Source: Hepsetus odoe (lineage: Eukaryota > Chordata > Actinopteri > Characiformes > Hepsetidae). From it: a stretch of DNA of 64,000 nucleotides. Below, piece by piece: positions 42,641 through 54,246 of this stretch. Both the position numbers and the translations under genes were made by a program. Each line of letters begins with the position of its first letter. Within the stretch, counting starts at the first letter, position 1. The stretch covers positions 752,363-816,362 of the forward strand of contig CM029387.1 of the NCBI GenBank assembly GCA_017165825.1, given 5' to 3'. The notes below the pieces were generated by a model. That model made no database searches. It was not told the DNA's origin and worked only from the letters and a program-made list of their open reading frames with translations.

Positions 42641-42992
42641 CTCTTCTTTTCTTAACCTGCTTCCACTACCATTTTAAAGGGCTAAAATCATTGTGAGGGC
42701 TAAAATCAAAATCATTAAAAACTCTTCTGTAATGAGTTTGGTGTAGTATGTGATCATGAATGTTTCCAGATATTCCATTCCCAACCTGTCAATGCGGGCG
42801 GTGTTCACTAAGCTGGAAAATTAGCCATTTTAAATGGATTTAAATGCAGTTTTGCTTCGACCTATCGCACTGAATAAGAGTTATATTCTAAAATAAATAA
42901 CCTTTTAATTAAAAAAAAAATTTAAGCTGTAAAAATAGGTTTGGGAATGTAAAACCACACATAACCTCATATATAATTTACATTATATATAT

Positions 42993-43216
42993 GAAAGTGA
43001 CTTCGCTTCTCATTGTGAAATGCAGCTCAACACAGCACAACCAAATTCAACCTCTGCGTTTCACCCACACACACACGTGCAGCAGGGGGCAGCTATTGAA
43101 AGCGCCCAGGGAGCAGTGATGGGGACAGTACCTTGCTCAGGCATACCTCAGGGCAACCTACTGGTGCAATCTTCCGATCCGGGGCAACTCCCTCACCACT
43201 AGGACACCACTGCCCC
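42993..43216 (-). repeat. SINE (family A)
   Basis: GAAAGTGACTTCGCTTCTC to CACTAGGACACCACTGCCCC; it abuts an (AT)n run at its tRNA end. Confidence 0.8.

Positions 43217-43276
<60 letters not shown>
43217..43276. repeat. (AT)n microsatellite
   Basis: About 30 AT units; cruciform-prone. Confidence 0.95.
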
Positions 43277-43280
<4 letters not shown>

Positions 43281-44492
43281 ACTATTCATTGCCTTCTAAG
43301 CAGGACAAGTTAACAATCATAAAGAGCTCATTAATGACAGCGCTGCGTTGACCGTCCACACGATGGCGCAGTAAACCACGACTTGATTTGAAGTCGTTGT
43401 TCTGTGGACTGAGATTGTAAAACCCTAAACCAGTCATAAAGCTATTGGGATAATTAGGTAAACAGGAAAAGATCAAGACAAAGTTTTAGTTTTGTTTATT
43501 TGAATAATAACATCAGTTTTCGGGTTCAGTAAACTTGCTCGGGTACGGAGTAATGACTGACCTCCCTGACCTCAGAACAGGCCTTAACTGTTTTTGTTTT
43601 CGTGTGAAAGAATGTTGTCCGGAGCTGATTAATGGCACCGTATCTCACCCTCTGGTTTATGTATAGATGTTAAACGTCTGATGGGCCTGAGTGTTGGTTT
43701 CGGCAGGACCGGCTGTGTGTCAGAGTCAGAGAGCGAGCTGGAACCAAATGAAGTGCCAAAAACTGCTGCGTTCTCATTGCAGAGACCGGATCCTGTTTGA
43801 TATACAGACTGCACTCACACCTGCGCGTATCAGTCCACATTGGTTGCCACAGCAACCACACAGGTATGAAAATGACCTGAGCTGAGTGTTGCTTGTCAGT
43901 AAGTTCTGTTTGTCTCCTGTAAAAAAAGAAATCTTCCTGAAGAGTTTACACACTCAAATCATTTTGGGTTTTTGATTCTTCAGTCGTATGAAGTCCAGTG
44001 ATTGTGACGTTTTCTCGTTTTTTTTAATAAAAATGCACGTTCAGTAGATACAAAGCGTGTTTAGAATTTATTGTTTGTGATGTCACAAAAAACAGCACAT
44101 ACTCTAAATATGCCCGTGAGTGAGGGCAGCCAATCGGAACACAGGTCATTTACATATCTCATTTACATATAAGGCACATCCACAGCCTGTTTAATTCTGC
44201 TTAAATCTGCTAAATGGCGTAAATGAAAATGTCTGCTACGGGCGCTTGACTCTGGAAGAGGGTGAGTGTTTAGCGTCCTGTAGGAGAGCCTTTATTTATA
44301 GACACCTCCTCATATCCCATGCTGAACGGTACATCGGCCTCACACCCATGAAGTCATCGGACTTTTGAGGACACGCATGGACCCTAAATAGGGTTTATTT
44401 TAAGTCTGCGCTCAATCCTCTTCCGTTTAGACCTGCGGTCTAGCTGACTCCGAGCTGAAGCACCAAAACATGAGTAAAATCTCCACACGTGG

Positions 44493-44537
44493 GTGGCCCT
44501 GTGGCCCTGTGGCCCTGTGGCCCTGTGGCTCTGTGAT
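44493..44537. repeat. 9-bp tandem repeat
   Basis: Unit GGCCCTGTG, five copies, the last with GGCTCTGTG. Confidence 0.9.
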
Positions 44538-45143
44538 GTGGCGCAAATTCTTCCACACTGATAACCTTCGTCGGTCGAAAGCACCGAGGTCAATGACGTT
44601 ATTTTAACAGGGTGAGTCATCTGTGCTCAGTTAAGGACATGCGGAGACTGGGAGCAGGGTGTTATTGCCATAAGAGGTTTGAGAAGTGGTTTATTATTTG
44701 TTTCCTCGCTTTGCTTTTCCTTCGCTTTCACTTTCCTTATGGCAGTGTTCTGTGGAAATCAGTGTCTCTTATCTCGTATCTCTGAAAAAAGTGACACTTC
44801 GGTGGAAACCCCTGTTAGAATACCTCGCCCCATTAGCCAAGGCAAACAGAGCAGCGGGCCTGCCTAATATAGCATTCATACTGGCACTGCAATGCTGGTA
44901 AAAATATGCAAATGAGATGCAAATCAACCTTTGGCCAATTATCCCCTGGTGCAACATAACTCATAATGCCCCCTGGAGGCTGGGAGAGCAGTGACGGTCT
45001 GTTACTCGAGCATGTTTCTTCCTTTCTCGCGTCAGCCGTGCATGATTTTTTCTGTTTGTTTATTTGTTAACTGTCCCTTTTCATCATTAAAGCTGAATTT
45101 CTGCATAATTAAGTGGTTAAAATGGGTGAGTTGGGTGTGGAAA

Positions 45144-45340
45144 GCCCCCCTCAGGAGGGTCAGAACAGTTCTCAGTGTTAGTGAAAGGAACCAGAAGTCT
45201 GAATGTCTTGATGGTGGTGCAGACGCTGTCTGATGTCTGAGATGTTGTTCTAGTTTGGAGAAGATTTTGGACTAAAACCGAACCCCTTCATGATGGAAGG
45301 ACACAAAGACAAGTGATTTAGTTCAGATGGACTATTTTAC
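45144..45340 (+). repeat. Family D repeat, diverged partial copy
   Basis: CAGACGCTGTCTGATGTCTGA, AAGATTTTGGACTAAAACCG and GTTCAGATGGACTATTTTACC match 24029-24340. Confidence 0.55.
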
Positions 45341-45854
45341 CACCAAGCCCATGACTTCATTCGCCCCTGATTTTTGCCCTGAGAATTTTGAAAAATCAGG
45401 CCTGATGGTGGTTTGTGCCTCTCGCTGGAAGCTTGACCTGCAGACGGTTATTTTATTACTTCCTTAGTCCATTAATAAACTGTAATAGTGCTGCGTTGTA
45501 CACATTTTAACCCAACCGCTCAACAATGAAGCGCTGAACCTGCGGATCCTTCGGCCGCATGAACCCGGGCCGCCCATGGGCCCGAGGCTTCAGCCCGTCT
45601 GCCTGAAACACGGCTCTTCCTGTGTTTGTGTAGGGCTTCCTATTCTTCAAGTGTTTTGGCACCTTATTGTGTGAGGCATGATCCACAATAACACACTGAT
45701 CTGGGGGAGGGACGTGTCTGGGGAATAATAAAACACCATTTTAGGCCTCAGTGTAGGCCTGTTATGGTGCTGCTGGGACTCTGAATGCTTTCTGGTGCTT
45801 GTCTAATAAAAAGCCACTTGAAAGTGAAAGTGAAAGCAAAAGTAACGCAGATTA

Positions 45855-46010
45855 TGATGATGGTAAAATAAAATCGCTGCACCATGAACGGGTTCGGTTT
45901 TTTTGTCCAAAATCTTCTCCAGACTAAAACGTCTCAGACATCAGACAGCGTCTCCACCACCAGTTCAGGAAGTCTGGTTCCATTCACTTTCATTCACCAA
46001 AACTGGGAAC
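45855..46010 (-). repeat. Family D repeat, diverged partial copy
   Basis: Reverse orientation: ATGATGGTAAAATAAAATC, CAAAATCTTCTCCAGACTAA, CATCAGACAGCGTCTCCACC. Confidence 0.55.
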
Positions 46011-46184
46011 AGCTACACCAAATCATCCAATGAATTATGAGATGAAATTCATGTTAAAGAATTGATCATTTTCTCATGAATAAAGCACACCAGCACGGTT
46101 ATGTCAATACACTACAGAAATAGTGTGGCTGTAGTATATTTTATGTAGATGTAAAAAATTCAGTTCGACCAACCGGGAGGTGGT

Positions 46185-46713
46185 TAGAGAAGGATGCAAG
46201 CACAGAGACCCCAGGATCTGAGGGTTGTGGGTTCAAATCCCAAACCAGTAGGTTGCTCTGAACCCAGTCTATCTATCTCTCTCTCGCTTCACTTAAAGGG
46301 CAACTTCACTGATTTAACCATAAGGAAGTGTTTACCGTACTATAAACAAAACCGTCAGAATAGGTGTGGTTCCCAGTGTTGGTGAATGGAACCAGACATC
46401 TGAATGTCCCTCACAGACATGGTGGTGGATTCCCCTGATGCTTGAGATGTTGTTTTAGCAGAGCTTGGAGAGGATTTTGGACTAAAACTAAACCCAGTAA
46501 TGGTGGAGGGATCAATAGAGGAGTGATTTGGTTCAGGCCATCATCACCTTCCCACAGAAACAATCAGAGACACTGGAGCATCACTAATGGAAATGAAATG
46601 CACAGATCTGGGACATCTGGTTCCATTGAGCACCACATTAGAAGAAATGTGCAAGCTACCGTCCCCATCACTGCTCCCTGGGCACTTTAAATATGAAATA
46701 GTCACTTTCACTT
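46185..46713 (+). repeat. SINE (family A) split by a family D element
   Basis: The head with GTTGTGGGTTCAAATCCC and AGTAGGTTGCTCT ends at 46259; the body resumes at about 46649 (GTGCAAGCTACCGTCCCC) and ends AGTCACTTTCACTT. About ten bases of SINE between the two parts are missing. Confidence 0.75.
46260..46648 (+). mobile_element. 389-bp family D element, copy 1
   Basis: From GAACCCAGTCTATC to TTAGAAGAAAT. The reverse complement of 53858-54246, identical in length, with three mismatches by eye. No terminal inverted repeat, poly(A) tail or ORF is apparent. Confidence 0.85.
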
Positions 46714-46957
46714 AAAAGTAATGTAAAAACCATGATCAAAACAATTAAAGCTTAAGTCCTTACTCAGATGATGGTTCCCGAAACACAGAAAGCGCAATGG
46801 AGATACAACGGCCCGATAAAGACTAACACGGACACAAGGGTACATGTAACACCACTAAGCACACGTCACCTGGAAATGTGTGGAGTTTTAAATTAAAACA
46901 TACCTGGGAGCGGGCCGGACATTGACAGGGCATAAACAAAAGCACATGGTGAGCATA

Positions 46958-47115
46958 AGTCAAAAATGAAAGTCACTTGTGATTGTGGACACAGCCCTCC
47001 GCAAAATGATTCCTCTGAATTTAACCCAAAATTATAGTGCAGCAGTGGCATGGAGAAGTGTTGGGGACGGTACCTTGTTCCTGGTTCAGGACTCGAGCCC
47101 ACAAGCTTCTGATTA
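46958..47115 (-). repeat. SINE (family A) fragment
   Basis: GAAAGTCACTTGTGATTGTG, TGCAGCAGTGGCATGGAG and GGGACGGTACCTTGTTC in reverse orientation; diverged. Confidence 0.55.
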
Positions 47116-47226
47116 AGGTCCACCTTAAGTTCCAGATTTTTCTATTACTATAATCAATAATATACAATATACACTAATATACAATAATATACAGTTGTAT
47201 ACAACTAATATACAATAATCACTGAA

Positions 47227-47502
47227 GGGCAGCGGTGGCCTAGCGGTTCGGGCGTTAGCCGCATGATCGGAGGATCGGAGGTTCAAACCCCTTCCCAGTA
47301 GGTTGCCCTGAGGTACCCTTGAGCAAGGTACCGTCCCTCTCACTGCTCCCCGGGCGCTTTCAATAGCTGCCCACTGCTGCACGGGTTTGAGTGTGCATGG
47401 GTTAAATGCAGAGGTCCAATTTCGTTGTGGTTCATGTGTGCTGTGCCATGACCTCGCAATGACAAGGGTTGTCACTTTCGCTTTCACTTTTTTCACTTTC
47501 AA
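47227..47502 (+). repeat. Full-length SINE (family A, young subfamily)
   Basis: GGGCAGCGGTGGCCTAGCGG to TCACTTTCGCTTTCACTTT; nearly the same as 55200-55476 and as the reverse complement of 20554-20825. Confidence 0.88.
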
Positions 47503-47937
47503 TATTAAGTAATTTAGCTATTATCTATATCATTACCTATATTATTAATTATTATCTATATTATTATTGTGATCTATATTATTTATTATTATTCGAACTG
47601 TGTATGACAGGGGAGGGCAACTCCAGTCCTGGCGGGACAGTATCTTGCACAGTTTGCTTCACCTGCTTCAGCTCACCTAATCAGCAGGTTAAAGGAGTGT
47701 GTCTGAGGAGGTAAACTGTGCAGGACACTGGGCCACCAGGACTGCAGCAGGTCCCTTGGTCTAGTCCCCAACCACTACCCCAAAAATCAGCCCAAAAATA
47801 TGGCCAGCCTGCTGAGTGACTACATGACTGATGACCAAGAACTAAGCACGACTGCTCCTCGCCTCGCTGTCTGCTGTGGTCAAGAGGCCAGAGGTGAGGC
47901 CAACCACTGGTGACCATGGTGGGGTTAGGGAGTATGT

Positions 47938-47998
47938 GCGTGTGTGCGTGTGCGTGTGTGTGTGCGTGTGTATGTGTGTGTGTGTGTGTGTGTGTTGT
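47938..47998. repeat. (TG)n-rich tract
   Basis: TG with CG interruptions directly upstream of the coding-like segment at 48053. Confidence 0.9.
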
Positions 47999-48052
47999 GA
48001 GGAGGTCATCCCTCAGGATTGATGAGGGTGTTACTGTTGAGGAAGCCCACAG

Positions 48053-48232
48053 TCAGCCCACCCGTGGACCCGTGGCAGCCCCACATCAAACGGGCCAGCG
48101 CTGCTGTGATGTATGACGCCGGCCTCATCGCTCCTCTCAGGACGGGTCCATCAGGGGATTTATCTCTGCAGAAGATGAAAGCGGTGGGAGAGGCGGCTGC
48201 CAAACGAAGGCTCGGGGGGGCAGATCATGCAG
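48053..48232 (+). CDS. Unidentified coding-like exon
   Basis: 180 bp between a CCCACAG acceptor and an ATGCAG|GTCAGT donor, phase 1 on both sides, open in one frame only in sense. It reads PPVDPWQPHIKRASAAV, then MYDAGLIAPLRTGPSGD and LQKMKAVGEAAAKRRLG. Third positions are mostly C/G and composition differs from the AT-rich flanks. An alternative acceptor (CCTCAG, ending 48016) keeps the same phase. I do not recognise the protein and found no partner exon, so it may be part of a gene whose other exons lie outside the window, or a decayed copy. Confidence 0.35.
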
Positions 48233-48595
48233 GTCAGTCCAGGCCCTCAGACCACTGAGATTTATAGAGACTTATGTCCCCTCAGCTGGAGCTGAGAGTT
48301 TCATAATGAAGAAAAACACGAGAATGTCCCTGCAAGCATCATAATCAAGCGTCCAGAACAGGCCAAGTAGTTCAATTACTTCATACAGTTACAATTAGGT
48401 GGATAAACATCAACAACAACAAAAAAAACAGTCACCTGACACATGCTTCTGGTCCATTAGATTGCATTCAATTATAATTTATAAATTAAGTTTAATTGCA
48501 AATCTGTTTTATGTTTCAACATCTTAATTAAAACAGATTAAAATGAGTTAATTATCCATTTTATTTGATATTCCCATTTAATAGTTATGTAGGAA

Positions 48596-48780
48596 TGTAC
48601 TGAGAGTGTAAAGTAAAAAGTACAGGAATGTACTGAGAGTGTAAAGTAAAAAGTACAGGAATGTACTGAGAGTGTAAAGTAAAAGTACAGGAATGTACTG
48701 AGAGTATAAAGTAAAAGTACAAGAAATGTAGTGAGAGTGTAAAGTAAAAGTACAGGAGTGTACTGAGAGTGTAAAGTGAG
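48596..48780 (+). repeat. ~31-bp minisatellite, about six copies
   Basis: Unit GGAATGTACTGAGAGTGTAA plus AGTAAAAGTACA, with one or two extra A in early units. Confidence 0.9.
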
Positions 48781-49439
48781 ACGTGTCTCCTCTGAAGGAC
48801 GTCTGGAGCGTCTGTCTGTGCTGAAAGTGAACTGAATCTCACTCCATATTAATAGAATTAAAGACTATTAAAGCCTCGAACTTCAACTCCAATAAAAACA
48901 ATCTACTGAAAATAATCCACATGAACTTCACCGCTTCACTTTCATCACCGTCTCTACTAGTTCTCCATCACGGACACACACTCCACACACCCTGAACTCC
49001 ACCGTCCACTCTCCCTGTCCTCTCTCTCACTCTCCTTCACTCTGTCCTGCACCGATGGACACTCAGAGGGACGTCTCTTCTGTGTTTGTGTCCATTTAGT
49101 CTGAGACGGTCTGGATGGTGGGACGGTGATGGAGGATGAAATAATGGACGATCAGCTCAGACTCAGACTAAAGGAAAGCGTCTGAAGATGGAAGGAGGAG
49201 AAAGGACAGGTGTCTGGGGGGGAAATGTAGGGAGGAAGAGGAAAGTCTTTAGAAAAGGACTCACATAAAGTACAGATAAGTTAAGTATCTGTGCTTCATT
49301 ACTTCCCAGCACTGCTGATCTGACATGGAGGACGCCCGCGTGTCTAATCAGGCCGATCCAACTCTAGGTTTTTCATTAAGGCAGAAAAAACAGATTATGA
49401 AAATCATTTCTCCAACTCCTCCTCTCCAGTTTCTCCCTC

Positions 49440-50300
49440 CGTCTCGTGGGTGAGTTAAGAATAGAAGGACATTATGCTAATGTTGCAAGTGTGGTGATTT
49501 ATCACCGTGCATATGAGCAAATCGTTCTGGCAGCGCGTACCAGTCATCTTGAAGAGTTCCAGGTTTCTATAGCCTACGAGAAACATTATTGCAACGTAAA
49601 AAAATGTTGAACATGCACAAAAAAAAAAAAACGGGCCAAAGGGAAGGAGAAGGGAGAACAGACCAGAGTCTGACCTGGGATTGCCTTAATGATCATTTTT
49701 CTCCGTGATAAACGGCACAAGTCATTGTTTCAGTTCGGCCACGTTTAAAAACAACACAGCCCAGTTTTCAGTGTCATCAAGAGCTTCGATAAAATCTACC
49801 CCAGTTCCTCTCGCTTACCGCATCTAATGGTATCACGGCCTCGTGTTCGGGCAATCATGTACACATTACCAAGCTGTGCAGCCAGCTAGTGAGGTCACAT
49901 TACAGTTATTTAGTGCTCCTTCATGAATGCGACGTTTTCCTGGCGTGAAGCGGGATTCCTCACAAATGAGTAAATCAAGTGTTGGCAACAGTAGAACGTT
50001 CTTCTCAGGGCTTTCAAAATGAGCTTTAATCGCAATTGAAATCCGTGATGAACCTGCAATTTGCAAATAATTACATGTGCAGCAGGTACCGAACCTTGGG
50101 CCCCGGTGGGTGTCGCACAAAAGCAGGAGGAGCTGCATTCAGACCCACTCTTAGGCCTTCTGGGACTCATCTGCAGCAATTTTACACTCTCACGTTTGAA
50201 TGTTAATGTTAAACGTTCACACAAAAAAGCCATGTTTACCTTCCTTCTCTTGCGTGGAGAGAAGAAAACCGAGATAACATACTTGGCAGTCTAGCTCAGA
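49440..50300. promoter_or_regulatory. Repeat-poor block, candidate conserved non-coding element
   Basis: No SINE or simple repeat except one A run (49619-49631). Rich in homeodomain/POU-like cores: ATTTGCAAATAATTACATG at about 50057, CTTAATGATCATT near 49686, TTTAATCGCAATTG near 50024. Conservation cannot be tested here. Confidence 0.3.
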
Positions 50301-50667
50301 ATAAAAACACTCATTCGTACTCGTTTGGGGAGATGGGTGGAGGGAGTTGTGGCACTGGAGTTGGCACCAATCATCTCTGCACTGCATTTGCTCTCGATGG
50401 ACCGATGGAAAAAGGGTTTCAAAAATGGGAGTTCACAGAAATTCATCCCTGAAATGAGGAGCATTTTTTCAGTCGCACTTTATTATTGTGTTGAACTGTG
50501 AGGCGGGTCTTTGCTCTTAAGACAGTAACAAGTACGTAAGACAGTCAAGAAGTCCTTTCAGGGACGATGAGGAAACATGCTAAATAAAATGAAAACATTC
50601 ACCTGGGACGTCCTGTACAGATCCTCACCGGGGACATCCTTTCTTAATTAAATGAATTTAATTAGAG

Positions 50668-51002
50668 GTGGGTGGCACAGTGAGTAGCGCTGTCGACTCA
50701 CAGCAAGAAGGTCCTGGGCTCAGCTCCCAGGTGAGACAGCTGGGGTCCTTCCTGTGTGGAGTGGACATGTTGTCCATGTGTCTGTGTGTGTTTCCTCCAG
50801 GAACTTTGGTTTCCTCCCACCGTCCAAAGATCTGCAGGTGGACTGGAGATGCTAAATTGTCCCCCTGAGTGTGTGTGAGTGTGTTTGTGTGTTTGCCCTG
50901 TGATGGACTGGCAACCTGTCCAGGGTATTTCACCCTATGAGAGCTGGGATAGACTCCAGCAGCGCCCACGACCCTAATTAGGACAAGCGGCTCAGAAAAT
51001 GA
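50668..51002 (+). repeat. SINE (family B, AFC-SINE-like)
   Basis: tRNA-like head GGTGGCACAGTGAGTAGCGC, CACAGCAAGAAGGTCCTGGG, then GTGATGGACTGGCAACCTGT and CCTAATTAGGACAAGCGG at the end. Confidence 0.75.
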
Positions 51003-51071
51003 GTAAGAGCAAGTAATATGAGGTGGGAAGAAAATAGTTAAGTCTGACTTTGTTACACTTGAGAACAAGAT

Positions 51072-51385
51072 ATTCACTCATTTAGGGTCACAGGCGGTGC
51101 TAGAGTCTATCCCAGCTCATAGGGCAAAAGGCGGGGTAACACCCTGGACAGGTCACCAGGCAGACACACACACAATGATAACCCCCCACAAACTCACACA
51201 CACACTGATTCTACGGCCAGTTCAGCATCTCCAGTCCACCTGACGTGTTGGACGGTGGGAGGAAACATACACAGAGATACGGGGAGAACATGTCCACTCC
51301 ACACAGGAAGAAACCAGACCGTCCCGCCTGGGAATTGAACCCAGGACCCTGTTGCTGCGAGGCAACAGTGCTGTCCCCACTACAC
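51072..51385 (-). repeat. SINE (family B), inverted partner
   Basis: Opposite orientation to 50668-51002 and only about 70 bp away (tail to tail): GGAGGAAACATACACAGAG, CGCCTGGGAATTGAACCC, CTGTTGCTGCGAGGC. Confidence 0.75.
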
Positions 51386-53302
51386 TAACATTTCATTTAA
51401 TATGAATATAAAATGAGTCTCTTCACTTACTAATACATGGGAACAAGATCATTCACCAGACAATATATACTTATTCAGGTTTATTCAAGCTCAGAATTCG
51501 TAAGAATAGTTTCAGTCTGGAAAGATTTCTCATGAGGTACTGTACGTTACAGCCAATCAGAATAGAGCAAACTTGCATACACCTGTTTTAAAGGCACCGG
51601 GACGAAAACAGATATGAGATAAAGAGAGATTAAAAGATGGTCAAATAGTAATAAAAGTCTTTTTTTGGTACATGAGACCATGAATTGTGAATACGGACCC
51701 TGTAAGGACAGGCCATCACAGCAGGATCAAAAAAACCCAAAATGCTCATTTCAGTTTCTGCATGAAACCTGCAGTACTGAGGAACTGCCTCGAGCCGATT
51801 TTGCTTCTGAGGAGCAGCAGGATGAGGATAATGGAATGAAACAATAAAGGGCCACGTATGGGGCCAGAATGGGGTAGAGGAGAGGAAACATGGTCCAGGA
51901 TTTATGAGGGAGGTCTGAGGTGAAGTAGCAGCAACAAGTTCAGCTGAAAGGGTCAATACGTGAAGTTCAAGCGCACTGGATATGTGGACTGCAGGAAGTG
52001 AAGGATGCTTGAGCAAGGCCAGAGGAAAACCCTCCAGAGAAGATGCTTCACAATCAGCGTACGGAGAGGAAGACCATCTTTCGGAGCTGGAATTTGTCTT
52101 TTCTATCGGTCATGTGATCGGATCTCGGATCAGCTCGGCTATGAGCTGGGAGCATTAACCCGATTCAAAGGTTTAAGCCATTTACACATAATTAAAATTC
52201 ATCCGTCGTGGTGTAAAGGTTTGAGATTATGTGGTTTTGTTCATTTTCTTTGCACTGAGAACAAACATTTGCACATTTTAATCCCTTAAATAAAAAAAAA
52301 TCACTTTCATTGTCAGAAAGTGTGACAACATGTGAAATAAATAAATCAAATTTGACTATTTAGCTACCAAGCTCCTCCCAATCACTTTGAAGTGATAAGG
52401 AGTGTTCATTCAGAGCATCCGGTGAGAAAAGAGCTCATTTGCATATCTTAAAGGCACAGTAATAAGAACACCAAACAAAATCTGCTGTTTAGCATATAAA
52501 CCCTTATAAATCATGACATATAAATAAAGTTTTCATCATATGTGACCTAAACCAACATTTAAAAAAAAAAAAACTTCATCCAGAAAGTGTCACTTGTCAT
52601 AAAGGCTGCTTCAGTCAGTTTTGGTGTCATTTTACACCAGAAAAACTGTTTTCTGAAAGATTTTTCATTTTTCTGTCATAAAAAAAGAATAAAAATGAAG
52701 AGCTACCTAATTTATTAGTTATTTAAAGTTAATTCCTGAAGCTAGCATATTTTTGTTGTCAGTATTTTTGTTTTCCAAATTTCCTGGTCATTATTTGGAA
52801 CAGAGACACTAAATATTCGTGCTGTATATATTTTTCTGAAACCATGTTTGGTGTGTTTTCCTGAAAACTTTCATTTCAGAAGTGTGAGCAGTGATTTAGG
52901 GCTCACAGTCCTTTCATTTTTTTATTAGTTGCCATTAAGGGATTCACTGGCCTTTTTATGAGACAACTGTTTGACCTTACGTGACCTCTCTCACCTTTCC
53001 TGAATATGTTCGTGCTGTTGTTTACATCATGAAAGATCCCACTTTCACACTGAGTCACTGCAGAATTAGTCATCCCAAGGGAAGCTTGTACACAGTGGGA
53101 TGAGTCAACAAGCCTCCAACGTGAAACATCCACTGACCCTGGATGTGTCAGTAAAGGCATATTTGGGGTAAAAATACCCTAAAATGTTTGGAGCTGGAAG
53201 TCCTGCAGTGTCCTAAACCACACCCACAAGTCTGCTTGGGGCGACTGTTGACTTCTAGTGTTATTGAGCCTCACTGCTCCAGGTCTAAAAGACAGAAGCA
53301 GA

Positions 53303-53512
53303 AGCAGCCGTGGTTTAGTGCTTAGGGACGAGGTCCCAGGATCTGGAGGTTGTGGGTTCGAATCCCAGACCGGTAATTTGCACCAAGGTTCCCTCGATTA
53401 AGGTACCTTCCCCATCATTGCTCTTCGGGTGCTAGATATGTTTGCCCCCTGCTGGACAGTGTGGGTTGAATACAGAGGATGTGTTTGGTTGTAGCCACTT
53501 TCACTTCATATG
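53303..53512 (+). repeat. SINE (family A)
   Basis: AGCAGCCGTGGTTTAGTGC, GGTTGTGGGTTCGAATCCC, tail GTAGCCACTTTCACTTC. Confidence 0.75.
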
Positions 53513-53539
53513 GTCAACCACATTCTGGGGGGTGTGTTC

Positions 53540-53728
53540 GGGTGAAAGTGATCATTCTGTTCTACACAACACAGCACACAGTGAACCACAACGAAATTGC
53601 ACCTCTGGGGGCAGATATTCAAAGCACCCAGGGAGCAGTGATGGGGATGATACCTTGCTCAAGGGTACCTCAGGGCAACCTACTGGTAAGGGATTCAAAC
53701 CCGCGATCTTCTGATCCTGCTGCCCCAC
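53540..53728 (-). repeat. SINE (family A)
   Basis: GGGTGAAAGTGATCATTCTG to CTTCTGATCCTGCTGCCCC; head-end truncated; tail to tail with the copy at 53303. Confidence 0.7.
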
Positions 53729-53857
53729 TTTGTTACACTCAATAACATATAATAACAGGTATAATAACTCAATAACAGGTAACTATCTATCACAAATGAA
53801 AATGCGTCCACCAATCTAAAAAAATTCCATGATTCATATTTTAAGAGACATATTTGA

Positions 53858-54246
53858 ATTTCTTCTAACGTGGTGCTCAATGGAACCAGAAGTCCCAAAT
53901 CTGTGCATTTCATTTCCATTAGTGATGCTCCAGTGTCTCTGATTGTTTCTGTGGGAAGGTGATGATGGCCTGAACCAAATCACTCCTCTATTGATCCCTC
54001 CACCATTACTGGGTTTAGTTTTAGTCCAAAATCCTCTCCAAGCTCTGCTAAAACAACATCTCAAGCATCAGGGGAATCCACCACCATGTCTGTGAGGGAC
54101 ATTCAGATGTCTGGTTCCATTCACCAACACTGGGAACCACACCTATTCTGACGGTTTTGTTTATAGTACGGTAAACACTTCCTTATGGTTAAATCAGTGA
54201 AGTTGCCCTTTAAGTGAAGCGAGAGAGAGATAGATAGACTGGGTTC
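53858..54246 (-). mobile_element. 389-bp family D element, copy 2
   Basis: Inverted copy of 46260-46648, same length, about 99% identical by eye. Flanking DNA is unrelated, so the ends are true element ends. Confidence 0.85.
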
